From UBA9845 sp051889975 (GTDB taxonomy: Bacteria; Bacillota; Clostridia; Christensenellales; UBA1242): 46,338 nt of DNA. The stretch is from contig JBJFDJ010000019.1 in NCBI GenBank assembly GCA_051889975.1, forward strand, positions 1-46,338. Direction: 5' to 3'. The notes under the pieces were generated by a model. The model saw only the letters and a list, made by a program, of their open reading frames with translations. It did no database searches and was not told the origin of the DNA. The position numbers and the translations under genes are program-made. Each line of letters starts with the position of its first letter. Within the stretch, counting starts at the first letter, position 1. Shown here piece by piece: positions 33,081 to 40,234 of the stretch.

Positions 33081-34304
33081 TTACAGCACATTTGATGTGC
33101 ACATCATAAGCCCAACACTTACAAAATATGCAAACGAAAATGCCAAAATAACACTTGATAACATACTCAAACTCTTTGCCGTTTGAGAAATAAAACTTGT
33201 AACCCTGTTATCTGCAATGGGTTCTATAATTCCAGCCACCAAATTTAAGCCAAGTTTAAACAAAAAAATCTTTAAAAGTGGCGACACAATTGTTAAAAAC
33301 ATTATCAAGAGACCCGAATAGCCAATTGCATTTTTAATGAGCACACTGCTTGCCATAATCAAACTAAAGCCATCAGAAAGATAACTGCCCATTATGGGAA
33401 TGTAACTTTTTATTGCATATTTTGTTGCCCTTATGGATACGCCATCATAACTGCCAGCCATTATGCCCGACACTGCAAGTGCGCCCGAAAATATGGTGAA
33501 AGTAAAGCCAATTACATACTTAAACAAGTTTTTAAAAAAGTCTGCCATTTTTGTTAATTTTACACTGCTCGACATATTGCCAATCACGCCAAAAATAATG
33601 CTTAAAGAAAAAATGGGAAGCACTATCTTCAAAAAAAGTTGCATCATCGCACCACAAAGTATTGCAACAATTGGCTGATAAATTCCAACAGACGTGCTAG
33701 CGCCAAGCCCAGCCATAATTGTCAGCAACAGCGGAAACGCAATTTCCATTTGGCTTTTTAATGAGTTAAGCGTGTTGCTAGTTAGTTGAACCAACTGCAA
33801 AACACTTGTTATCACAAGCAAAACAATAACAGAATAACAAGCAAAATGAATAATATCACCCAAGGGCTGATTTAAACTTTTGCCCCTTATTTGCAACAAA
33901 ATGTTGCTTATAATGGCAATGGCACAAATTGTTGCCAGCATAGGAATAATTCCAGTCAAATTATCTACAAGCAAAGACAAAATAAATGAAATGACATCTC
34001 CAAAAGAAACTTGTCCTTCGCCACCAATTAACTGTTTAATTTTTTCAGTAAAGTCAACTTGTCCAAAAATACCTTGTTGCTCTTTTGTAAGGTTATCCAA
34101 AATGTCATCAAAATTCTCTTCTTCCAAACTATCTAGTTGGTCATTTACAATGTCATTTAATTCGTCTGTAATGTCCAAATTGTAAGAAATATGTATGCAT
34201 ACATCAAAATTCTTATTAACAAATGAACCAGAATAAAAAGTCGCGCAAAAACCAGTTAAAACACAACATATTATTAAAATTTTTTTAACAATTTTAACAT
34301 TCAT
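33081..34304 (-). CDS. spoIIIAE: Stage III sporulation protein AE
   Basis: Largest membrane subunit of the SpoIIIA complex (407 aa). An N-terminal signal/anchor is followed by a soluble stretch (about 30-115), then seven or eight membrane helices. The segment LLTIMAGLGASTSVGIYQPIVA and the YIPIMGSYLSDGFSLI block are typical of the family. Confidence 0.94.
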   Translation of the reverse strand: MNVKIVKKILIICCVLTGFCATFYSGSFVNKNFDVCIHISYNLDITDELNDIVNDQLDSLEEENFDDILDNLTKEQQGIFGQVDFTEKIKQLIGGEGQVSFGDVISFILSLLVDNLTGIIPMLATICAIAIISNILLQIRGKSLNQPLGDIIHFACYSVIVLLVITSVLQLVQLTSNTLNSLKSQMEIAFPLLLTIMAGLGASTSVGIYQPIVAILCGAMMQLFLKIVLPIFSLSIIFGVIGNMSSSVKLTKMADFFKNLFKYVIGFTFTIFSGALAVSGIMAGSYDGVSIRATKYAIKSYIPIMGSYLSDGFSLIMASSVLIKNAIGYSGLLIMFLTIVSPLLKIFLFKLGLNLVAGIIEPIADNRVTSFISQTAKSLSMLSSVILAFSFAYFVSVGLMMCTSNVL

Positions 34305-34313
34305 ATTTATATT

Positions 34314-34700
34314 TTATGGGACAAGTTGAATAATTATCTCTATTAAATTTTTAAATATAGGCATGCACATAATTAGTATTAAAATTTTGCCAGCAAACAA
34401 AATTTTTTCGGCAACCAATTTAACACCTGCTTCTGCACATATTCCACCGGCAAATTCTACCAAATAACCCACGCCAATAACCTTTAAAACACAAGAAAAA
34501 ATGCCATTGTTTAGCCCCGTTTTGTCTAGCAGAGACTTGTAATCAACAAAAACTGACGACAGAGAATTTAAAATTAAAAAAACAATAACCAACGAACCCG
34601 CAACACCAACAAAAATTGATAGTTCTGGCTTAACTTGTTTTAAAATTACAGCACAAATTGTAGTTATCAACCCAACCGCAACAATCTTAAAAATATCCAT
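34314..34700 (-). CDS. spoIIIAD: Stage III sporulation protein AD
   Basis: 128-aa membrane protein with three to four helices and the family pattern AVILKQVKPELSIFVGVAGS. It is related to SpoIIIAC. Gaps of 5 and 9 bases to its neighbours indicate cotranscription. Confidence 0.93.
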   Translation of the reverse strand: MDIFKIVAVGLITTICAVILKQVKPELSIFVGVAGSLVIVFLILNSLSSVFVDYKSLLDKTGLNNGIFSCVLKVIGVGYLVEFAGGICAEAGVKLVAEKILFAGKILILIMCMPIFKNLIEIIIQLVP

Positions 34701-34705
34701 ATTAC

Positions 34706-34900
34706 CTACAACGAAAACAGATTTTTTACCATATTAAATAAGTCGCTTATTTGATTGACAATCATAACAAGCACAACAATCAAGCCGGCAAGAGTTGTTA
34801 AAGTGCTTATTTCATCCTTGCCACAATACTTTAAAACTTGATTTACAACGCTTGTTAAAATTCCCACTGCTGCTATTTTTAAAATAATCTCAATTCCCAT
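34706..34900 (-). CDS. spoIIIAC: Stage III sporulation protein AC
   Basis: 64-aa protein with two membrane helices (ILKIAAVGILTSVVNQVLKYCGKDE, then a second helix), typical of SpoIIIAC. ATG 34900 fits the family start; an in-frame TTG seven codons earlier is less likely. No ribosome-binding site is visible. It follows the repeat array that separates it from spoIIIAB. Confidence 0.9.
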   Translation of the reverse strand: MGIEIILKIAAVGILTSVVNQVLKYCGKDEISTLTTLAGLIVVLVMIVNQISDLFNMVKNLFSL

Positions 34901-34936
34901 ACAATATTTTAATGCTTGCAAGTTAAAAAATATGAT

Positions 34937-35061
34937 TGCATACTACTATGCAACTACTTTATTTCCAGTGCTACGCAAACAATCTACACTACTATGCAAA
35001 CTTTTTAACTGCTATGCAAAAAAATTTACGCTACTATGCAAACTAAATAAGTATTATGCAA
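34937..35061. repeat. Six-copy CTATGCAA repeat array inside the spoIIIA operon
   Basis: Copies of CTATGCAA or one-base variants at 34946, 34971, 34992, 35012, 35034 and 35054 (spacings 25, 21, 20, 22, 20), most preceded by a two- to four-base ACTA-like lead. The first copy is half of the palindrome GCATA-CTAC-TATGC. It fills the 121-bp space between spoIIIAB and spoIIIAC, which are usually only a few bases apart, and its last copy enters the spoIIIAB 3' end. Confidence 0.85.
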
Positions 35062-35543
35062 ACAAGCAAACCTATCAAAAAACCCATTTTTTTGCTTAAA
35101 GTTGCAAATTTTAACTTGTTTTGTTTAAAATCGTTCATCAACATTTCAACAGAGTTTATGTTATACTCTATTTTAGAAAGTTCTTCATCATATCCCAAAT
35201 TACCAATTTCGCAAAAAATTGAGCACAGACACGATTTGTCTTGCTCAGTTAAAAATTGATATTTTTCCAAACTAATCAAAAAATCATTTTTTTTAAGTAT
35301 TGTATTTTCTGCCAGCAAAATTTTAACATCATCTAATATGTTAGATAATTTTGATTTAAAATTAGTTTTTTGCATGATTGATAAAATATCAGTTTTTAAA
35401 AATGAAATATCAGTTTTTAAACTTTTGCAAAAAGTTAAAAGTTCTTTGTAAAAATCATATTTTTCACTATATATTTTAGATACATTTATGCCTAAAAATC
35501 CACAAGCAGAAAAAAGTGCTACAAGCAAAATTATTTTTATCAT
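35043..35543 (-). CDS. spoIIIAB: Stage III sporulation protein AB
   Basis: 166-aa protein with an N-terminal helix, a long helical soluble region and a C-terminal membrane helix (GFLIGLLVCIILI), matching SpoIIIAB, which is related to type II secretion GspF. It overlaps spoIIIAA by 4 nt. Its last codons include a copy of the CTATGCAA-type repeat. Confidence 0.9.
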   Translation of the reverse strand: MIKIILLVALFSACGFLGINVSKIYSEKYDFYKELLTFCKSLKTDISFLKTDILSIMQKTNFKSKLSNILDDVKILLAENTILKKNDFLISLEKYQFLTEQDKSCLCSIFCEIGNLGYDEELSKIEYNINSVEMLMNDFKQNKLKFATLSKKMGFLIGLLVCIILI

Positions 35544-36463
35544 ATTAACCTCAAAAGTGGCTTTAAGTTTTCATCATATATATTTTCTATTGTTCCCTTG
35601 CCATTTACATTTGAAATTTCAACAAATCTATCAAAAGACTTTTCTTTAATTAAATCTTTTAGTTCAATCTTTTTTGAAATTTCATAGATATTTTTACTGT
35701 GAATGGTTGCAATTATACTAACGCCACAATTTACAGCATATTCTATTGCTTTTACATCTTCATTTGAGCCTATTTCGTCAACAGCAATAACATTTGGCGC
35801 CATACATCTCAAACCGTTTATAATATTATAACTTTTTTTTCCACCACTTATTATGTCAGTTGCACCACCAACTTTTAATTGTGGCACACCATCAACACAA
35901 CTTGCAATTTCCATACGTTCATCAAGCAATAAAATGTTGCAATCTTTTAAGTTGTTGTAAATTTGATTGCACAAATCTCTTAAAATTGTAGTTTTTCCTG
36001 TTGCAGGACTGCCCAATATAAGTGTGTTGTGAATGCTTTTGGTATCATTATCAATGATAAATTTGGCAATTTTATATGCAGAACCAGAAATTTGATGGGG
36101 CAACCTTATATTTATTGACGAAAAATTTTTTATAGTAAGAATCTTGTCATTTTCATACACCACTTCGCCAACAATACCAATCCTAATTCCACCAACTGCT
36201 GTTATAAAACCTTGTTTTATTTCTTCATTGACAGAATAAATTGAATATTTACTTGCCTTGCTTATAACAATTTTAAGCATATCACTGTTGCATACAAAGG
36301 CATTTTTTTCAGTGCAAAGTCCACTTTCGCCCAAAAAGTAATAAGAGTTTTTATAGTTGACCATAACTGGTCTGCCAACTCTAAGTCTAATTTCGCACAA
36401 GTCATCATATCTTAAGAGTTTAACTGCATTTATCAAATTTTCTGGCAGGATATTGTAAATCAT
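35540..36463 (-). CDS. spoIIIAA: Stage III sporulation protein AA (ATPase)
   Basis: Secretion-type ATPase powering the SpoIIIA channel (307 aa). Walker A is LGSPATGKTTILRDL and the Walker B region is NILLLDERMEIA; VIAVDEIGS and IIATIHSKN follow. ATG 36463 (MIYNILPEN) is chosen by family start; an in-frame stretch of 56 codons upstream crosses the efp terminator and is rejected. No ribosome-binding site is visible. First gene of the operon, with a mother-cell promoter candidate. Confidence 0.94.
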   Translation of the reverse strand: MIYNILPENLINAVKLLRYDDLCEIRLRVGRPVMVNYKNSYYFLGESGLCTEKNAFVCNSDMLKIVISKASKYSIYSVNEEIKQGFITAVGGIRIGIVGEVVYENDKILTIKNFSSINIRLPHQISGSAYKIAKFIIDNDTKSIHNTLILGSPATGKTTILRDLCNQIYNNLKDCNILLLDERMEIASCVDGVPQLKVGGATDIISGGKKSYNIINGLRCMAPNVIAVDEIGSNEDVKAIEYAVNCGVSIIATIHSKNIYEISKKIELKDLIKEKSFDRFVEISNVNGKGTIENIYDENLKPLLRLI

Positions 36464-36468
36464 ATAAT

Positions 36469-36497
36469 ATTTTATTTTTGAAAATAATTTTATATAA
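36469..36497 (-). promoter_or_regulatory. Candidate sigma-E promoter of the spoIIIA operon
   Basis: Minus-strand TTATATA (36491-36497), 14-bp spacer, AATAAAAT (36469-36476), compared with KMATATT-N14-CATACAMT (5/7 and 6/8). It ends five bases before the ATG, as at spoIIM. Confidence 0.4.
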
Positions 36498-36528
36498 CAA
36501 CATTTAAGCAACAAAATTTTATTGCAAA

Positions 36529-36556
36529 CAAAAAAATGCCTATAAAGACATTTTTT
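36529..36556 (-). terminator. Terminator of efp
   Basis: AAAATGCC (36533-36540) pairs with GACATTTT (36547-36554), one G-T pair; T-run on the minus strand. It separates efp from the spoIIIA operon. Confidence 0.65.
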
Positions 36557-36674
36557 AAATTTATATTTTTTAAACAATATTGTAAGGTTTGTCAAAACTA
36601 ACATCAAATTTTTTATGTTGCTTTTAAGCAAATTAACAAATTAAGTTAATCATGACAATTTGTTTAATTTAAGA

Positions 36675-37229
36675 TTAAACTCTTTCCATATATTCGCCAG
36701 TTCTTGTGTCAACTCTGATTGTATCTTCTTGTGAAACAAACAAAGGAACTTTAACAACAAGACCTGTTTCAAGTTTTGCTGACTTCATTGCACTTTTTGA
36801 TGTATCGCCCTGAACAGCAGGTTCACATTCTACAATTTTAAGTTCAACAAAAAGTGGTGGATTAACAGAAATAACTTTGCTATTAACTGATTCTATTGTT
36901 GCCATTGAATTTTCCATAAGATAGTCCATTGCATCGCCAACTTGGTCCTTTGAAAGTTCTAGTTGTTCGTATGTTTCCATATCCATAAAATAGTAAATGC
37001 CGTTGTCATTGTATAAATATTGCATTTCTTTTCTGTCAATTCTGCAAAGTTCAACGTTTTCGTTTGTTTTAAAATTTCTTTCTAAAACTGCACCTGTTTC
37101 AACATTTCTTATTCTTGCTCTAATAAAAGCAGCAAGTCTTGGTTGGCATACTGGTTGCCACTCCACTGCTGTATAAATTTTACCATCATAGATAAACGTC
37201 ATACCCTTTTTAATATCACCTGTTTGCAT
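36675..37229 (-). CDS. efp: Elongation factor P with atypical tip loop
   Basis: Rescues ribosomes stalled at polyproline. The 184-aa protein has all three domains and the C-terminal signature (VKVPLFVSQEDTIRVDTRTGEYMERV). The tip loop, usually KPGKG with a modified Lys, here reads VCQPRLAAF: arginine (R31) stands at the lysine position and the PG-K-G frame is gone. The ribosome-binding site GGAGG lies in the last codons of the preceding nuclease gene. efp upstream of spoIIIA is the usual order. Confidence 0.95.
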   Translation of the reverse strand: MQTGDIKKGMTFIYDGKIYTAVEWQPVCQPRLAAFIRARIRNVETGAVLERNFKTNENVELCRIDRKEMQYLYNDNGIYYFMDMETYEQLELSKDQVGDAMDYLMENSMATIESVNSKVISVNPPLFVELKIVECEPAVQGDTSKSAMKSAKLETGLVVKVPLFVSQEDTIRVDTRTGEYMERV

Positions 37230-37230
37230 T

Positions 37231-38085
37231 TTAATTTCCTCCTAAATCTTCATAAATTTTTTTCATTTTTAATGCATCTTCCATCATCATGCCTTTGCTT
37301 TCACAAATGATGGTAGGTTCAAGCCCCATTTGTTTAATCACTTTTGCAAGTGGTTCAAACTCTGGACCATAAGTTTCATCATCAAGTGTTAAATGCTTAA
37401 CTTCACCCTTTGATGTATATTCAATTTTAGAGAAATGTATATGTAAATTTTTTGCTTTAAACTCTCCCAATTCATTATATACATAATCCAAAATTTTGCG
37501 ATAGTCATCTGCTGTTTTAATGCCTCCATTTGTAACAGCATTTATATGCCCAAAATCTAAAGTGGGGATAAGGCATTTATCCAATTTGCAAAGTTCAACA
37601 ATTTCTTTTACACTGCCTAATTGTTGACTTTTCCCCATCGTCTCTGGGCAAATATAAAGATTGCCATAGCCTTCAAGATACACTCTTTCTAAAAGTTTAT
37701 CCATTCTGCTCATCATACGGTTAACAGCAACGCTTCTGGTTTCTTTTCCACAACTTCCGGGATGAAACACACATTGATTACCTCTAAAATCAACCAAATA
37801 TGACAGACTTGTAAGCAAATAGCCAATATTTTTTTCAAAAGATTCATCACTAGGATTTGCCAAATTGATATAATATGGCGCATGAACACTTACAAGCACA
37901 TTGTTTTTTTCTGCTTCATCTCCAAGTAATTTTGCCTTTTCATGGCCAATATTAAACATCCTTCCAAACGAATATTCATAAGCATTTAAATTATGTTCAT
38001 TAAGCCATTTAGGCGCTTCTAAACTTGTTTTATGACCATCGTTATAAAATATTTCACTATTCCCCGAAGGACCAAATCTAATCAT
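37231..38085 (-). CDS. Endonuclease IV-like TIM-barrel protein
   Basis: 284-aa member of the AP endonuclease 2/xylose-isomerase-like barrel family, probably a deoxyribonuclease IV acting at abasic sites. Putative zinc ligands occur in strand order: SVHAPYYINL, VFHPGS, ICPETMGK, TLDFGHINA, HIHFSK and IICESKG. It overlaps truB by 8 nt (ATGATTAG). Its position between truB and efp is not a standard one in Bacillus. Other isomerase-like functions are possible. Confidence 0.82.
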   Translation of the reverse strand: MIRFGPSGNSEIFYNDGHKTSLEAPKWLNEHNLNAYEYSFGRMFNIGHEKAKLLGDEAEKNNVLVSVHAPYYINLANPSDESFEKNIGYLLTSLSYLVDFRGNQCVFHPGSCGKETRSVAVNRMMSRMDKLLERVYLEGYGNLYICPETMGKSQQLGSVKEIVELCKLDKCLIPTLDFGHINAVTNGGIKTADDYRKILDYVYNELGEFKAKNLHIHFSKIEYTSKGEVKHLTLDDETYGPEFEPLAKVIKQMGLEPTIICESKGMMMEDALKMKKIYEDLGGN

Positions 38086-38935
38086 TTTTCTCCCATAAGT
38101 TAATTTTAATTTTTAACACGCCAGATGTTATATCACCAATACCAATAAGTTCACCTTTGCAGTGCACCACGCAGTCTTGCGAGTCGTTGTGTTGCAATTT
38201 TATGCTACACCCATTAATTATTTTATCATAAAAACCATCAGAAATAAAGACATTTTCTTTATCTTTTAAAATTTTTTTAATTGGAACAATGGAATTTTCA
38301 GTTACATCGCAAAGTTTAACAGCATTTTCGATGTCAAAATTTCCACTGGCAAGCCTTATGATTGCACCCATATAAGCAAAAGTGTTAAGTTTTGATGCAA
38401 TATCTCGTGCAATGCTTCTTATATATGTTCCACTTGAACACTTAATATCAAACAAAAACTTATTTTTATCTAGTTGTGCAACAACTTTAATGTCATAAAT
38501 TTCAATTTCTTTTGGCTTTAATTCAAACTCAACATTGTTTCTTGCAAGAGTGTAAGCAGTCTGTCCGTTGATTTTTTTTGCAGAATATTTTGGTGGCATT
38601 TGAGCTTGTTTGCCAACAAAACTTGGCAGTATGCTATTTATGTCATTTTGCGAAACTATCACATCATTTTGTTCAGTTAAAATACCATCACTATCTAATG
38701 TGTCTGTGGTTTTCCCAAACACAAAAACTGCTCTGTAATGTTTGTCTTTTTTTAAATAAAAGTCAAACAATTTGGTTGCTTTGTTTATGCAAACTGGCAA
38801 AACTCCTGTTCCACTTGGGTCAAGAGTTCCCAAATGACCAATTTTGTTGGGTTTTAATATTTTTTTTATTTTGCTTATAACTGCATTACTTGTTAAACCT
38901 GCTGGTTTTAAAACATTTATTATACCACTAATCAT
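38078..38935 (-). CDS. truB: tRNA pseudouridine-55 synthase
   Basis: Makes pseudouridine 55 in the T loop of tRNA. The 285-aa protein has the catalytic motif HLGTLDPSGTGVLPV and CSSGTYIRSIARDI. It overlaps the preceding nrnA by 8 nt and is itself overlapped by the nuclease gene. ribF, often next, is not present here. Confidence 0.95.
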   Translation of the reverse strand: MISGIINVLKPAGLTSNAVISKIKKILKPNKIGHLGTLDPSGTGVLPVCINKATKLFDFYLKKDKHYRAVFVFGKTTDTLDSDGILTEQNDVIVSQNDINSILPSFVGKQAQMPPKYSAKKINGQTAYTLARNNVEFELKPKEIEIYDIKVVAQLDKNKFLFDIKCSSGTYIRSIARDIASKLNTFAYMGAIIRLASGNFDIENAVKLCDVTENSIVPIKKILKDKENVFISDGFYDKIINGCSIKLQHNDSQDCVVHCKGELIGIGDITSGVLKIKINLWEKND

Positions 38936-39884
38936 TTTTCAACTCTTTTTTGCATACTTCTAACAATTGTTTTTTTGCCGTTTCAAACGATGTAAATATT
39001 CGACAACCAGATGCGTTGAAATGTCCACCACCACCAAAATACTTGCAAATATTTTGCGCACTAGATTTTACCGTTCTAACAGAAACCATTTGCTCGGCAG
39101 GTTTGTTTTGCGTCATCAACACTGCAACATCCACATTGTCAATGCCTTTTACAAAATCAATAATCAAAAAAGTATCATTTACAGTTGCTTTTGCACTTTT
39201 TAAAATTTCATCAGTTAGGCCTACAAATGCAATCCTTCCATTTTCATAAAATTCAATGTTTGAAAGACCTTTCCTAAAAATATCAAATTGCTCAAAAGTT
39301 TTGTGGCTAAAAAGGTTGTAGTTAACTGCTAAAATGTCAGCACCCAACTTAACAAGTTCACTTGCACAACTAAATGCATCAAAACTTGTGTTGTTGTGCA
39401 TAAATCTACCCGTATCAGATGCAATGCCTGTGTAAAGGCAAGTTGCAATTTGTTTGCTTATGTCAACATTGTTCTGTTTAAAAATATCAAACAAAATTTC
39501 GCAAGTGCTACACTTCTTGTCATTAACAACATTTACATCAGCAAACTCTTCACTTGCAAGATGATGGTCAATGCAAAAACTGTAACTGCACTTTTTAAAC
39601 TCGTTTTGATATATTCCAAATCTATCAGTATTTGGACAATCTAAGCAAATTGCAAGGTCGTAGTGCGACAAATATTTTTTGTTAACAACTTTATCAATTC
39701 CCAAAAAATTATAACTTTCGCTTATTGGTTGTTGCAAAAAAACAAAAACTTGTTTTTTTTGTTGTTTGCAATAATTAAACACAGCCATCAAACTGCCAAC
39801 TGCATCGCCATCGGCATTGATATGTGAAAACAACGCTATTGTCTTATTTTGATTGATTATTTCAAACAAACTTTGATTATGCAT
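38928..39884 (-). CDS. nrnA: Bifunctional oligoribonuclease/PAP phosphatase (DHH family)
   Basis: Degrades nano-RNA and 3'-phosphoadenosine 5'-phosphate. The 318-aa protein has the DHH motif in CIDHHLAS, HINADGDAVGS near the N-terminus, and the DHHA1 C-terminal GGGGHFNASGC. ATG 39884 has AGGG nine bases upstream; ATG 39893 is also in frame. It overlaps the end of rbfA. Confidence 0.92.
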   Translation of the reverse strand: MHNQSLFEIINQNKTIALFSHINADGDAVGSLMAVFNYCKQQKKQVFVFLQQPISESYNFLGIDKVVNKKYLSHYDLAICLDCPNTDRFGIYQNEFKKCSYSFCIDHHLASEEFADVNVVNDKKCSTCEILFDIFKQNNVDISKQIATCLYTGIASDTGRFMHNNTSFDAFSCASELVKLGADILAVNYNLFSHKTFEQFDIFRKGLSNIEFYENGRIAFVGLTDEILKSAKATVNDTFLIIDFVKGIDNVDVAVLMTQNKPAEQMVSVRTVKSSAQNICKYFGGGGHFNASGCRIFTSFETAKKQLLEVCKKELKND

Positions 39885-40233
39885 TGCCACCATCCCTGTG
39901 AATTTTTTCTATCAAATTATCAATTTTTGCACCATATTCTGCGCTGTTATCAAGTTCAAATGTAAGTTCTGGAATAATTCTTAAATTGACGTGTTGTGCC
40001 AATTCTCTTCTTAAAAATGGAGTGGCATTTTTAACAGCATAAAACTTTTTTTCCTTATCTTTGTCTGGGAAAATGCTAATTAACACTTTTGCATGCCTTA
40101 AATCTTTTGAAGTTTTAACACCAATCACACTTACAAGAGTTCCTTGCAAATCTGGTGAAGATAAATTGTATGTTATGATTGAAGATAGTGCCGTTTGAAT
40201 TTCACTATCTATCCTTGACATTCTGTTGTTCAT
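39877..40233 (-). CDS. rbfA: Ribosome-binding factor A
   Basis: Late assembly factor of the 30S subunit (118 aa, KH-like). The motifs RMSRIDSEIQ, VSVIGVKTSKDLRHAKVLISIF and LRIIPELTFELDNSAEYGAKIDNLI are typical. One base separates it from infB. Confidence 0.95.
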   Translation of the reverse strand: MNNRMSRIDSEIQTALSSIITYNLSSPDLQGTLVSVIGVKTSKDLRHAKVLISIFPDKDKEKKFYAVKNATPFLRRELAQHVNLRIIPELTFELDNSAEYGAKIDNLIEKIHRDGGNA

Positions 40234-40234
40234 A

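Noticed and set aside
34937..35061. CRISPR array
   Set aside because: Units are only 8-14 bp with degenerate 12-bp spacers and no cas genes.
36464..36631. 56-codon upstream extension of SpoIIIAA
   Set aside because: It crosses the efp terminator and shows no family similarity; the typical start is at 36463.
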